Positions 1 through 5,567 of a stretch of DNA of 12,099 bases are shown here, piece by piece. A program made the translations under genes and the position numbers. Position 1 is the stretch's first letter; every line of letters starts with the position of its first letter. The notes beneath the pieces were generated by a model, which made no database searches, had not been told where the DNA came from, and saw only the letters and a list, made by a program, of their open reading frames with translations. The DNA is from Bacillota bacterium (GTDB taxonomy: Bacteria > Bacillota > Limnochordia > Limnochordales > ZCTH02-B6): positions 1-12,099 of the forward strand of contig PKQR01000063.1 of the NCBI GenBank assembly GCA_017578085.1, given 5' to 3'.

Positions 1-663
1 ATCCAAGGCATCATCCAGGTCCTGGATCACTTGGGTGCTGATCTGCTGCCCGTTCCCCGCCCTCAAGGCGTCGTGGAGCGCCTTCAAAGCATTAAGGACC
101 GGACCGAACACGTTCCCTCCCGGCACGTTGACCGGTACGGTCACGCCGTCGCCAAACTCGTAGTGCCGCAGATTGTCGTCACCCTGGTACTGCGGCAAAC
201 TAGGGTCGGTGATGCTTGAACCTTGAACGTAAGGCGCCGTTAGCGTCAAGTTGCCCGAGAAGATATACAGCCCGCCATGCCGCGTATTGGCGATATCGAT
301 GACGTGCTGGAACAGCTGGGCCACCTCATCGGCGATCGCGTTCCGCGAATCCTGGGGCAGCGTATCCGTCGCGCCGTAGACAGCCAACTCCTTGGCGCGG
401 TGCACGGCTTCGATGGTCTTGTCTAGTGCGGAATCCGTCGCGCCCAGCCATGACAAGGCCGCGTCCAAATTTGACCGGTGCTGGCGCGTCTGCACCAGGC
501 CCGTATGGAGACGCATGGCGATGCTGGTGGCCGCCGGATCGTCGGACGGGAACCGCAGGCGCTTGCCGGAGGAGAGCTGGAAGTGCAACTTTTCCATGCG
601 GGCCAAGTGATTGTTAAGATTGGCCAGCAGGCCACGAGCGATCATCTGATTGGTTACCCGCAT
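1..663 (-). CDS. flgL: FlgL, flagellar hook-associated protein 3 (partial, 3' end outside window)
   Basis: FlgL (HAP3) is the second hook-filament junction protein; it is exported by the flagellar type III apparatus and forms the ring on which flagellin polymerises. The reading frame starts at ATG 663, preceded by AGGGGTGA about 7 bases upstream, and stays open to base 1, giving 221 codons without a stop (full-length FlgL is usually near 300 residues). The N terminus reads MRVTNQMIARGLLANLNNHL and continues with a KLHFQLSSGKRL stretch and then PSDDPAATSIAMRL, the conserved N-terminal D0/D1 coiled-coil signature shared by FlgL and flagellin. Around residues 105-135 a Q-L-F-Q-H-V-I-D-I-A-N-T-R...G-L-Y-I-F-S-G-N stretch matches the FlgL-type D1 segment. 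It lies 37 bases after flgK, as in other flgK-flgL pairs. FlgL is preferred to flagellin because of the FSG motif and this neighbour. Confidence 0.93.
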   Translation of the reverse strand, partial: MRVTNQMIARGLLANLNNHLARMEKLHFQLSSGKRLRFPSDDPAATSIAMRLHTGLVQTRQHRSNLDAALSWLGATDSALDKTIEAVHRAKELAVYGATDTLPQDSRNAIADEVAQLFQHVIDIANTRHGGLYIFSGNLTLTAPYVQGSSITDPSLPQYQGDDNLRHYEFGDGVTVPVNVPGGNVFGPVLNALKALHDALRAGNGQQISTQVIQDLDDALD

Positions 664-700
664 CGCCCATTCACCCCTGTCTCAAGCCGTCAACGCCCGG

Positions 701-2110
701 CTACCGGCCAACAAGGCCCATGCGGAGGATGATGGTCTCCAGCGCCTCGTCCATGGCGGTGACGACCCGCGCTGCGGCTGCGTAGGCCTGTTGGAACCGG
801 ACCATGTCAATCATTTCCTCATCCAACGATACGCCCGACACCGACTCCCGCCGGGCGTGCAAGTGGTCGACGAGAGCCGTCTGGCTTGTGACCATGCTGT
901 GGGCTTGCTGGGTGGTGACGCCCACGCTGGCCACGATCGACCGCAGGTAGTCGGCGATGCTGACGTTGCCCAACTCGGTAAACGGCTCGTGGAAAACCCG
1001 GGAAAGCGCCAGCGCGTTGGCCCCGTTGCCGGGCGTGCCGTCCCCGGAGGCCGCGATCAGTGCCAGATTTTGGAGGATATTGTTGTCAACGGCGATATCC
1101 TTGGCCCCCGTGCCGGTGAAGAACGTGATACCGGTTTGCGGTGGGTTTTCCAGCGTGTACCCTTTCTCGTGCTGCTCGTTGAACCGGTCGATGACCGTCT
1201 TCGCTAACAGATCGATGTCGTCCAAGTACCCTTTTACCAGCTGATCCCTGGCCTCGAGCACACCGGCCAGCCGGCCGTTGGTGATGTTCAGCTTCTGCCC
1301 GGTCACACTCCAATGCACATACAACATGTTGTCGGAGGGATCTTTCACAGCTTGCAAAGCAATCCACTGTTCGCCGTCGACGATCGAGAAACCGTTGATG
1401 CTGATTTGGACCGTCCGGTTGTCCCGCTCCAGGACGCTGATATCGACGATTTCGGCCAGCTCCAGGATCAGCTGGTCCCGCTGGTCCAGGAGATCGTTGG
1501 GGTCGTGCCCGGACAGGTGCACCCGGTGAATCTGCGCGTTGATGTTGGCCAGCCGCTCGATCAGCGTGTTAATCTTCTGCACCTCGAGCTCGACCAAGCG
1601 GTTGAGGTCCAGGCGCAAGTCGGTGAGCTGCTTGTGGACGTGCTGGAACGAAGCCGCCAAGAGCAGCGCCCGCTCCCGCACTACGGCCCGGGCGGCGTCG
1701 CTTTCCGGCTGCTGATGCAGGTCTTGGAGCGACTGCCAGAATTGATCCAACGCGTCCCTCAGGCCGTAGTCAGAAGGCTCCGCCAGGAACAGCTCCACCT
1801 GCTTCAGCGCTTCGTAACGGGCGTTCCAGCGGCCCAACGACTCGGTTTCGTTGCGCAGCTGCATCTCGACAAACTGGTCCCGGAGCCGGCGAATGGCCTC
1901 GATCTGGACACCGGTGCCGACCTGCCCGGCCTGGATCATCGAATTGAGCATCGGCGCCGGGTACGGCGGCGTCGTCGCGAAAACCGCCACCTGCCGGGAA
2001 TAGCCCGGGGTGTTGGCATTGGCGATGTTGTGGCCGACGACGTCCAGGGCCCGCATCTGGGCCTGGAGTGCCCGCCGGGCGATGTCAAGACCAAAGAAAG
2101 TGGGTCGCAT
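701..2110 (-). CDS. flgK: FlgK, flagellar hook-associated protein 1
   Basis: FlgK (HAP1) is the first hook-filament junction protein, secreted through the flagellar export gate and assembled on the hook tip before FlgL. The 469-residue product begins with a classic rod/hook N-terminal motif: FGLDIARRALQAQMRALDVV, then GHNIANANTPGYSRQ at about residues 26-40. Residues 150-230 are strongly helical (VEL.VQKINTLIERLANINAQI, then DPNDLLDQRDQLILELAEIV), the typical FlgK helical segment. The C terminus holds the conserved VSLDEEMIDMVRFQQAYAAA segment followed by AARVVTAMDEALETIILRMG. At 469 residues it is somewhat short for the family (often 500-550 or more), so the variable outer domain between the terminal helices is small. 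ATG 2110 has GGAGGGGATGAGGT directly upstream, and the gene starts 19 bases after the flgN stop. Confidence 0.96.
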   Translation of the reverse strand: MRPTFFGLDIARRALQAQMRALDVVGHNIANANTPGYSRQVAVFATTPPYPAPMLNSMIQAGQVGTGVQIEAIRRLRDQFVEMQLRNETESLGRWNARYEALKQVELFLAEPSDYGLRDALDQFWQSLQDLHQQPESDAARAVVRERALLLAASFQHVHKQLTDLRLDLNRLVELEVQKINTLIERLANINAQIHRVHLSGHDPNDLLDQRDQLILELAEIVDISVLERDNRTVQISINGFSIVDGEQWIALQAVKDPSDNMLYVHWSVTGQKLNITNGRLAGVLEARDQLVKGYLDDIDLLAKTVIDRFNEQHEKGYTLENPPQTGITFFTGTGAKDIAVDNNILQNLALIAASGDGTPGNGANALALSRVFHEPFTELGNVSIADYLRSIVASVGVTTQQAHSMVTSQTALVDHLHARRESVSGVSLDEEMIDMVRFQQAYAAAARVVTAMDEALETIILRMGLVGR

Positions 2111-2129
2111 ACCTCATCCCCTCCCGCCT

Positions 2130-2603
2130 TTACGCCCGCGTGTCCAAGGCCAGCGGCCCGGCGGGGCGCGCAGCGCGGCGACCACCGGGATTGCTGTACG
2201 TGTTCGCATCGTCCGGGCTGAGCATGCTCAAGTACCAGCTGATCAGTGCCAGTTCCTGTTCCAAGAGCTTCTGGTTGATGCGGGTCTTCTCCAAAACGGT
2301 CTCCAGCGCGGCCCGCACTTGCCGCCTGAGCTCCCCGAGCCGCTCGCGCCAGGGCGCCGGCGCCTGCTTGATGATCGCAGCCAAGTCCGGCCCGTCCGCG
2401 CCCACGAGCGCGATGCGCTCTTCTTCCCAGCGGCTCAGCTCGCCAAGGAGCTCCTCCTGCTCCCGCGCGGTTTCCTCGATGACCGTCGGGCGACGATCGC
2501 GGATAGCCTCCCGCTGCTTGTCGGCGGAGGCGATCAGTTGTTGGCAGAGCTCATGCTGGGCGCTCAAGATTTCAGCCAGGCGGGACAGCTGGTCAGTGTG
2601 CAC
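2130..2603 (-). CDS. flgN: FlgN, export chaperone for FlgK/FlgL
   Basis: FlgN is a cytosolic type III export chaperone that binds the C-terminal helices of FlgK and FlgL and delivers them to the export gate. The 157-residue product is almost entirely helical, with heptad-like leucines from residue 6 to 128 (LSRLAEILSAQHELCQQLI at the start; TRINQKLLEQELALISWYLS near 107-126). The N-Q-x-L-L stretch at 110-114 matches the conserved C-terminal helix of FlgN proteins. The last 25-30 residues are Gly/Ala/Pro/Arg-rich and probably disordered. The start is GTG 2603 with a G-rich GGGGGGA site five bases upstream; no better in-frame start is visible. Sequence conservation in this family is low, so the call rests on helical architecture, length and position between flgM and flgK. 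Confidence 0.9.
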   Translation of the reverse strand: MHTDQLSRLAEILSAQHELCQQLIASADKQREAIRDRRPTVIEETAREQEELLGELSRWEEERIALVGADGPDLAAIIKQAPAPWRERLGELRRQVRAALETVLEKTRINQKLLEQELALISWYLSMLSPDDANTYSNPGGRRAARPAGPLALDTRA

Positions 2604-2642
2604 GGCGATCCCCCCGCTGGCGCGGGCGACGGTGGGGAGGGG

Positions 2643-2942
2643 TCAGCGCAACCGGTCCACCAGGGCGCGGGCGATCATCTTCCTGGCCACCTCGCGACCG
2701 CTCACCCGATAGGTGCCCGCTTCCAGAGCGGCCCGGATCTGCTCGACCTTCTCCGTGCGCACTTCGGGGGCCGCTTGGATCGCCTGCCAAGCCGCCTGCA
2801 CCTCGCGGCTTTCACGCGAGAGTTCCACCGAATCCGGGCGCAAGGGCACCTCGGGTCCAGCGACCTTGCCGGCCGGCCGCACCTGCAACTGGGCCGCGAA
2901 CAGTTTGGCCACCTGATGGACCTGTTTGTCAGACACCATCAT
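2643..2942 (-). CDS. flgM: FlgM, anti-sigma-D (sigma-28) factor
   Basis: FlgM binds and inhibits the flagellar sigma factor (sigma-D/FliA) until the hook-basal body is finished, when it is exported and late genes are released. The 99-residue product has the family layout: a poorly conserved, probably disordered N-terminal half, then DSVELS at 37-42 and the sigma-binding C-terminal helices PEVRTEKVEQIRAALEAGTY (59-78) followed by RVSGREVARKMIARALVD. The R-x-E-K-V...I...G-x-Y pattern is the FlgM hallmark. Two adjacent ATG codons (2942 and 2939) are possible starts; GAGGTGG about 10 bases upstream of 2942 supports the first. A sigma-D-type promoter lies immediately upstream, which would give the usual feedback in which sigma-D activates its own inhibitor. 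It is the first gene of the flgM-flgN-flgK-flgL run. Confidence 0.95.
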   Translation of the reverse strand: MMVSDKQVHQVAKLFAAQLQVRPAGKVAGPEVPLRPDSVELSRESREVQAAWQAIQAAPEVRTEKVEQIRAALEAGTYRVSGREVARKMIARALVDRLR

Positions 2943-2977
2943 GTTTGCCCTGCCACCTCGACCGCGTTCTACCTACA

Positions 2978-3004
2978 ACTTCGGCGGAACTGGACGGCCA
3001 CTTA
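2978..3004 (-). promoter_or_regulatory. Sigma-D (sigma-28) promoter for flgM-flgN-flgK-flgL
   Basis: On the minus strand TAAG (3004-3001), a 15-base spacer and GCCGAAGT (2985-2978) match the Bacillus sigma-D consensus TAAA-N15-GCCGATAT in spacing and in 9 of 12 consensus bases, including the intact GCCGA core. It lies about 36 bases upstream of the flgM ATG, leaving a short leader that contains the flgM ribosome binding site. The TAA of the -35 box is also the comFC stop codon (3004-3002). A perfect 12-bp palindrome, CCACTTAAGTGG (2998-3009), is centred on the -35 box and could be chance or an operator. Confidence 0.75.
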
Positions 3005-3874
3005 AGTGGAAAATGCGTCAACTCGCTGGTCGTGAACCCAGGAATTTCCTGGGTTTGTCCTATGTTCTGCCTGGCGCTGGCGCCAAAGCCACTCGGTTTC
3101 GTGCGCGCCCACTGCCAAGCACAAGACTTTGACCTCCGTCGCCCCGCCCCGGAGGAGCACCCGGGCGGCCTCGCCCGCCGTGGCTCCCGACGTGAGCACG
3201 TCATCGATGAGGAGGAGGCGCTTTCCCGCCAGCAGCGCCGCTTCCCGCACCCGGAACGCTCCCCGCACATTGGCGCGCCTGCTCTCCATGGGCAGCCGGG
3301 CCTGGGCGGCGGTGGGACGCACGCGCTCAAGCACGTGAGGCCAAAGGGGTCTGGAAACCCGGTTCGCCACCGCCCGGGCCAGCACCTCCGCCTGGTTGAA
3401 ACCCCGTTCCTCCAGTCGCGCGGGATGAAGCGGCACGGGCACCACAGCGTCCACAGGCCATAGCTCCCGGGCCTGCACGGCGTAGTCGGCCAGGAGCTGC
3501 CCCAAGGCCTCGCCCAGGGCCCGGTCGGCGCCAAACTTCACCCGGTGGATGTAGTCCCGCAGGGCGCCGTCGTAAACGCCGGGAGCACGAGCCACTGAGA
3601 AGAGGTACGGCCGCTGCCGACAGGCGCGGCACTGGTCCACTCCGCCCTCCGGCTCGTTGCCCCGCCCCAACTCATCGCCGCCCCGCAGGGGCCGCCCGCA
3701 GCGCACGCAGAAGGGCGGCGCCACCCGCGGGATGCGGCTTAAGCAGCCCCGGCACAGTCCCCGGCCGTGTCGGTTGGGCCGCTGGCAGCCCGGGCACAGT
3801 GGCCGCGGCGGCAACAGGACGTCCAGGGTCCCCTGCCACACGCGCTTGGCGAGCGTCAGCCACGGACGGTCCAC
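3002..3874 (-). CDS. comFC: ComFC, competence-associated phosphoribosyltransferase-like protein
   Basis: ComFC/GntX-type protein: an N-terminal zinc-ribbon region followed by a type I phosphoribosyltransferase fold. In competent Bacillota it acts with ComFA in the cytoplasm during uptake or processing of transforming single-stranded DNA. The zinc region shows four C-x2-C pairs (C27/C30, C41/C44, C56/C59, C82/C85). The PRTase part carries VVPVPLHPARLEERGFNQAE (144-163), the RRANVRGAF segment (199-207) and the PRPP-binding loop LLLIDDVLTSGAT (220-232) with the two acidic residues D224-D225. The start is GTG 3874 with GGAGG 11 bases upstream. The conserved fold ends near residue 256; about 34 further residues form a tail with unusually many A/T-ending codons, and the DNA there holds a 21-bp palindrome and the -35 box of the flgM promoter. 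It lies 44 bases after the JAMM gene and next to flgM, as in the Bacillus comF-flgM region. Confidence 0.93.
   Translation of the reverse strand: MDRPWLTLAKRVWQGTLDVLLPPRPLCPGCQRPNRHGRGLCRGCLSRIPRVAPPFCVRCGRPLRGGDELGRGNEPEGGVDQCRACRQRPYLFSVARAPGVYDGALRDYIHRVKFGADRALGEALGQLLADYAVQARELWPVDAVVPVPLHPARLEERGFNQAEVLARAVANRVSRPLWPHVLERVRPTAAQARLPMESRRANVRGAFRVREAALLAGKRLLLIDDVLTSGATAGEAARVLLRGGATEVKVLCLAVGAHETEWLWRQRQAEHRTNPGNSWVHDQRVDAFST
3035..3055. repeat. 21-bp interrupted palindrome (operator-like) upstream of the flgM promoter
   Basis: AACCCAGGAA (3035-3044), a single central T, and TTCCTGGGTT (3046-3055) form a perfect 10-1-10 inverted repeat inside the 3' end of comFC. Its centre lies about 41 bases upstream of the sigma-D -35 box. 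As RNA it could form an 8-bp stem with a 5-base loop, but no T-tract follows on either strand, so an intrinsic terminator is unlikely. The symmetry is what a dimeric DNA-binding protein would recognise. It sits in the atypical tail of comFC. Its function is not known. Confidence 0.6.
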
Positions 3875-3918
3875 CGTCGTCCGACCCTCCGTTCAACGCG
3901 GCGGGGCACCGGCGTGCG

Positions 3919-4359
3919 TTAAGGCTCGCTGTGCGCGGCAGGCTCGACCCGGACCGGTTCCTCCCGAAATTGCCCCGCCGCCTCGTCCAGCACCCAGGAA
4001 CGGGCGGCCACGGGCGTGCCCTTTTCCACGGAGACGATCAAATAGGACAGCGCCGGCCAGGCCCGCTCGAGGTCCGTCTGGGACGGCCGGGCCGGGTGGT
4101 CGGGATGCGAATGGTACACGCCCACGATGGCCAGGTCGGTGCCGTCCAGGGAGCGGTCGACCCGGAGGAAATCCATCGGGTCGAGCTCGTAGCGATCGTG
4201 AGCCCGCTCGGTGTTGAGGTTGCGGGCGCGCTCGGCCCGCACGATCCGCTTGACGCCGCCTTCCGCCTTGCCCACCAGCAGGCCGCACACCTCATACGGG
4301 TAGCCCTCAGAGCAGTGGGCGGCGATGGCCGCGTAGGCCGCCTCGTCGATGATCAGCAT
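3919..4359 (-). CDS. JAMM/MPN+ metalloprotease (M67 family, Mec+-like)
   Basis: JAMM proteases are zinc isopeptidases; the bacterial single-domain forms cut after the C-terminal glycine of small ubiquitin-like sulfur carriers. In Mycobacterium tuberculosis, Mec+ releases cysteine from the CysO-cysteine adduct. All catalytic elements are visible in the 146-residue product: E23 in PYEVCGLLVG, and H83-x-H85-x7-S93-x2-D96 in VYHSHPDHPARPSQTD. The chosen start is ATG 4359, because GGAGG (4374-4370) sits 10 bases upstream; an upstream in-frame GTG at 4377 would put that site inside the gene and add a poly-glycine leader. The start overlaps the stop of the cysteine synthase gene (ATGCTGA), which implies translational coupling and a shared pathway. 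No carrier-protein gene is visible nearby. The fold and motif are certain; the substrate is inferred from the neighbour. Confidence 0.9.
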   Translation of the reverse strand: MLIIDEAAYAAIAAHCSEGYPYEVCGLLVGKAEGGVKRIVRAERARNLNTERAHDRYELDPMDFLRVDRSLDGTDLAIVGVYHSHPDHPARPSQTDLERAWPALSYLIVSVEKGTPVAARSWVLDEAAGQFREEPVRVEPAAHSEP

Positions 4360-5333
4360 CCCGCCACCGCCTCCCACAGTTCCGTGCTCAAGTAGCGGGC
4401 GCCGCTGTCCGGGAACACCGTGACGATGACCCCTTCGCCGATCTGCTCGGCCAGGCGCACCGCGGCCGCCGCGGCGGCGCCGGATGAGGCTCCCACCAAG
4501 AGCCCTTCTTCCCGGGCCAGCCGGTGCACGTACTCGTACGCCTCTTCCGTGGCCACCTGGAATTTGCCGTCGAGCCAGGTTTCGTCGTAGATGGCCGGCA
4601 CCATGGCGGTCGCCATGTGCTTCATGCCCTCAAGGCCGTGGAACGGGCTGTCGGGCTCGACGGCGTAGACGCGGATGTTGGGATTCTGGTCCTTCAAGTA
4701 CCGGCCAGTACCCATGAGCGTGCCGCTGGTGCCGATGCTGGCCAGGAAATGCGTCACCCGGCCGCCCGTCTGGCGCCAGATCTCCGGCCCCGTCGTCTCG
4801 TAGTGGGCCTGGGGATTTGCCTTGTTGCTGTACTGGTCCGGCATGAAATAGCGCTCCGGGTTGGCCCGGTACATCTCCGCCGCCACCACCCGGGCGCCTT
4901 CAGACCCCTCCAAGGGGTCGGTGTAGTGGATCTTCGTCCCGTACGCCAGGATGGTGCGCTTGCGCTCCAGGCTGGCATTCTCCGGCAGGCAAAGCTCCAC
5001 CCGCAGGCCCAAGGCCGCGCCGATCATCGCGTACGCGATGCCGGTGTTGCCCGACGTGGAGTCCAGAATCACCTTGTCCGGCGTCAGCTGCCCGGTTTCC
5101 AAGGCGGTCATGATCATCCACAGGCCCGCCCGGTCCTTGACGGAGCCGCCGGGGTTGAACCACTCGGCCTTGGCGTAGATCTCCACGCCCGGCACGTGCC
5201 GGGCGATGCGGCGCAAGCGCAAGAGCGGCGTGTTGCCGATGTAGCCGAGGATAGGAGCTTGCTCGATCCACCGCCGCCAGCGGCGGTGGGGCGGTTCAGG
5301 CGCAGGCGCAAGCCTCTGGCCCTCGTGGCCCAT
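4353..5333 (-). CDS. cysM: PLP-dependent cysteine synthase, CysM-like
   Basis: Fold type II PLP enzyme that makes cysteine by beta-replacement on an activated serine. The 326-residue product shows PIL..IGNTPLLRL (27-40), the PLP lysine K66 in NPGGSVKDRAG, the substrate loop TSGNTG (93-98), the phosphate-binding loop GTSGT (201-205) and the C-terminal VFPDSGARYLS segment (306-316). Compared from memory, GTSGTLMGTGRYL and MVPAIYD resemble M. tuberculosis CysM, which uses O-phosphoserine and the CysO thiocarboxylate as sulfur donor; the arginine that reads the phosphate there seems to be a lysine here (K238 in GLEGMKHM). The overlapping JAMM gene supports this type. ATG 5333 is chosen over the open frame reaching 5426 because GGAGG (5346-5342) sits 8 bases upstream and the extra residues look non-conserved. 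An O-acetylserine-dependent CysK cannot be excluded. Confidence 0.9.
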   Translation of the reverse strand: MGHEGQRLAPAPEPPHRRWRRWIEQAPILGYIGNTPLLRLRRIARHVPGVEIYAKAEWFNPGGSVKDRAGLWMIMTALETGQLTPDKVILDSTSGNTGIAYAMIGAALGLRVELCLPENASLERKRTILAYGTKIHYTDPLEGSEGARVVAAEMYRANPERYFMPDQYSNKANPQAHYETTGPEIWRQTGGRVTHFLASIGTSGTLMGTGRYLKDQNPNIRVYAVEPDSPFHGLEGMKHMATAMVPAIYDETWLDGKFQVATEEAYEYVHRLAREEGLLVGASSGAAAAAAVRLAEQIGEGVIVTVFPDSGARYLSTELWEAVAGC

Positions 5334-5341
5334 GGCCTCTC

Positions 5342-5346
5342 CCTCC
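5342..5346 (-). promoter_or_regulatory. Ribosome binding site that fixes the cysM start
   Basis: GGAGG within a purine-rich run (GGGGAGGGAGAGG) ends 8 bases before ATG 5333. This decides the start against in-frame codons further upstream, which have no comparable site. Confidence 0.7.
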
Positions 5347-5352
5347 CCTGAG

Positions 5353-5369
5353 CGGCGGCCAAGCCGCCG
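5353..5369 (-). promoter_or_regulatory. GC hairpin in the cysM leader
   Basis: CGGCGGC and GCCGCCG form a perfect 7-bp stem with a 3-base loop, ending six bases before the purine-rich ribosome binding region of cysM. No T-tract follows, so it is not an intrinsic terminator. It could limit access to the ribosome binding site or protect the 5' end of the mRNA. I see no T-box or known sulfur-metabolite riboswitch motif in the roughly 75-base leader. Confidence 0.45.
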
Positions 5370-5416
5370 TTCTTTCTTGGAGTTGTGTTGGATTTCGCTC
5401 CGCCCGTCGTAACTCG

Positions 5417-5445
5417 AACATAGCACCTAAGTCCCCGGCCGGCAA
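5417..5445 (-). promoter_or_regulatory. Candidate sigma-A promoter for cysM-JAMM-comFC
   Basis: On the minus strand TTGCCG (5445-5440), a 17-base spacer and TATGTT (5422-5417) give 4/6 and 4/6 matches to TTGACA and TATAAT with ideal spacing. A TG dinucleotide one base upstream makes it an extended -10. It lies in the longest non-coding interval of the window, after the three-way-junction element and about 75-80 bases before the cysM start. Confidence 0.5.
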
Positions 5446-5475
5446 CCTGCACCACAGCCGAGAAACACGCGCCGG

Positions 5476-5540
5476 AGGCCGGCCGATGGAGGACGTCCCT
5501 TCTGGGTGTCCTCAGGAGCCAATCCTTCATCGGCCGGCCT
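5476..5540 (-). repeat. Three-way-junction inverted repeat between GH130 and cysM
   Basis: A perfect 13-bp stem (AGGCCGGCCGATG at 5476-5488 with CATCGGCCGGCCT at 5528-5540) closes over two hairpins. One is GAGGAC/GTCCTC (5489-5494 with 5508-5513), extended by an inner CCC/GGG around a 4-base loop. The other is AGGA/TCCT (5514-5517 with 5523-5526) with a 5-base loop. Only one base (5527) in the junction is unpaired. The element begins 27 bases after the GH130 stop and precedes the cysM promoter. There is no T-tract on either strand, so a simple intrinsic terminator does not explain it. It may be a structured 3' end, a small RNA, or one copy of a palindromic repeat family. Confidence 0.6.
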
Positions 5541-5567
5541 GGCGACCTGCGGAGTTGGAACAACATT

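Noticed and set aside
1313..3005. Long plus-strand frames antisense to flgK, flgN and flgM
   Set aside because: No domain can be read from them, and the minus strand carries clear flagellar proteins over the same stretch.
5476..5540. The three-way-junction element as an intrinsic terminator or hammerhead ribozyme
   Set aside because: No T-tract follows on either strand, and the junction has a single unpaired base, so the conserved hammerhead core is absent.
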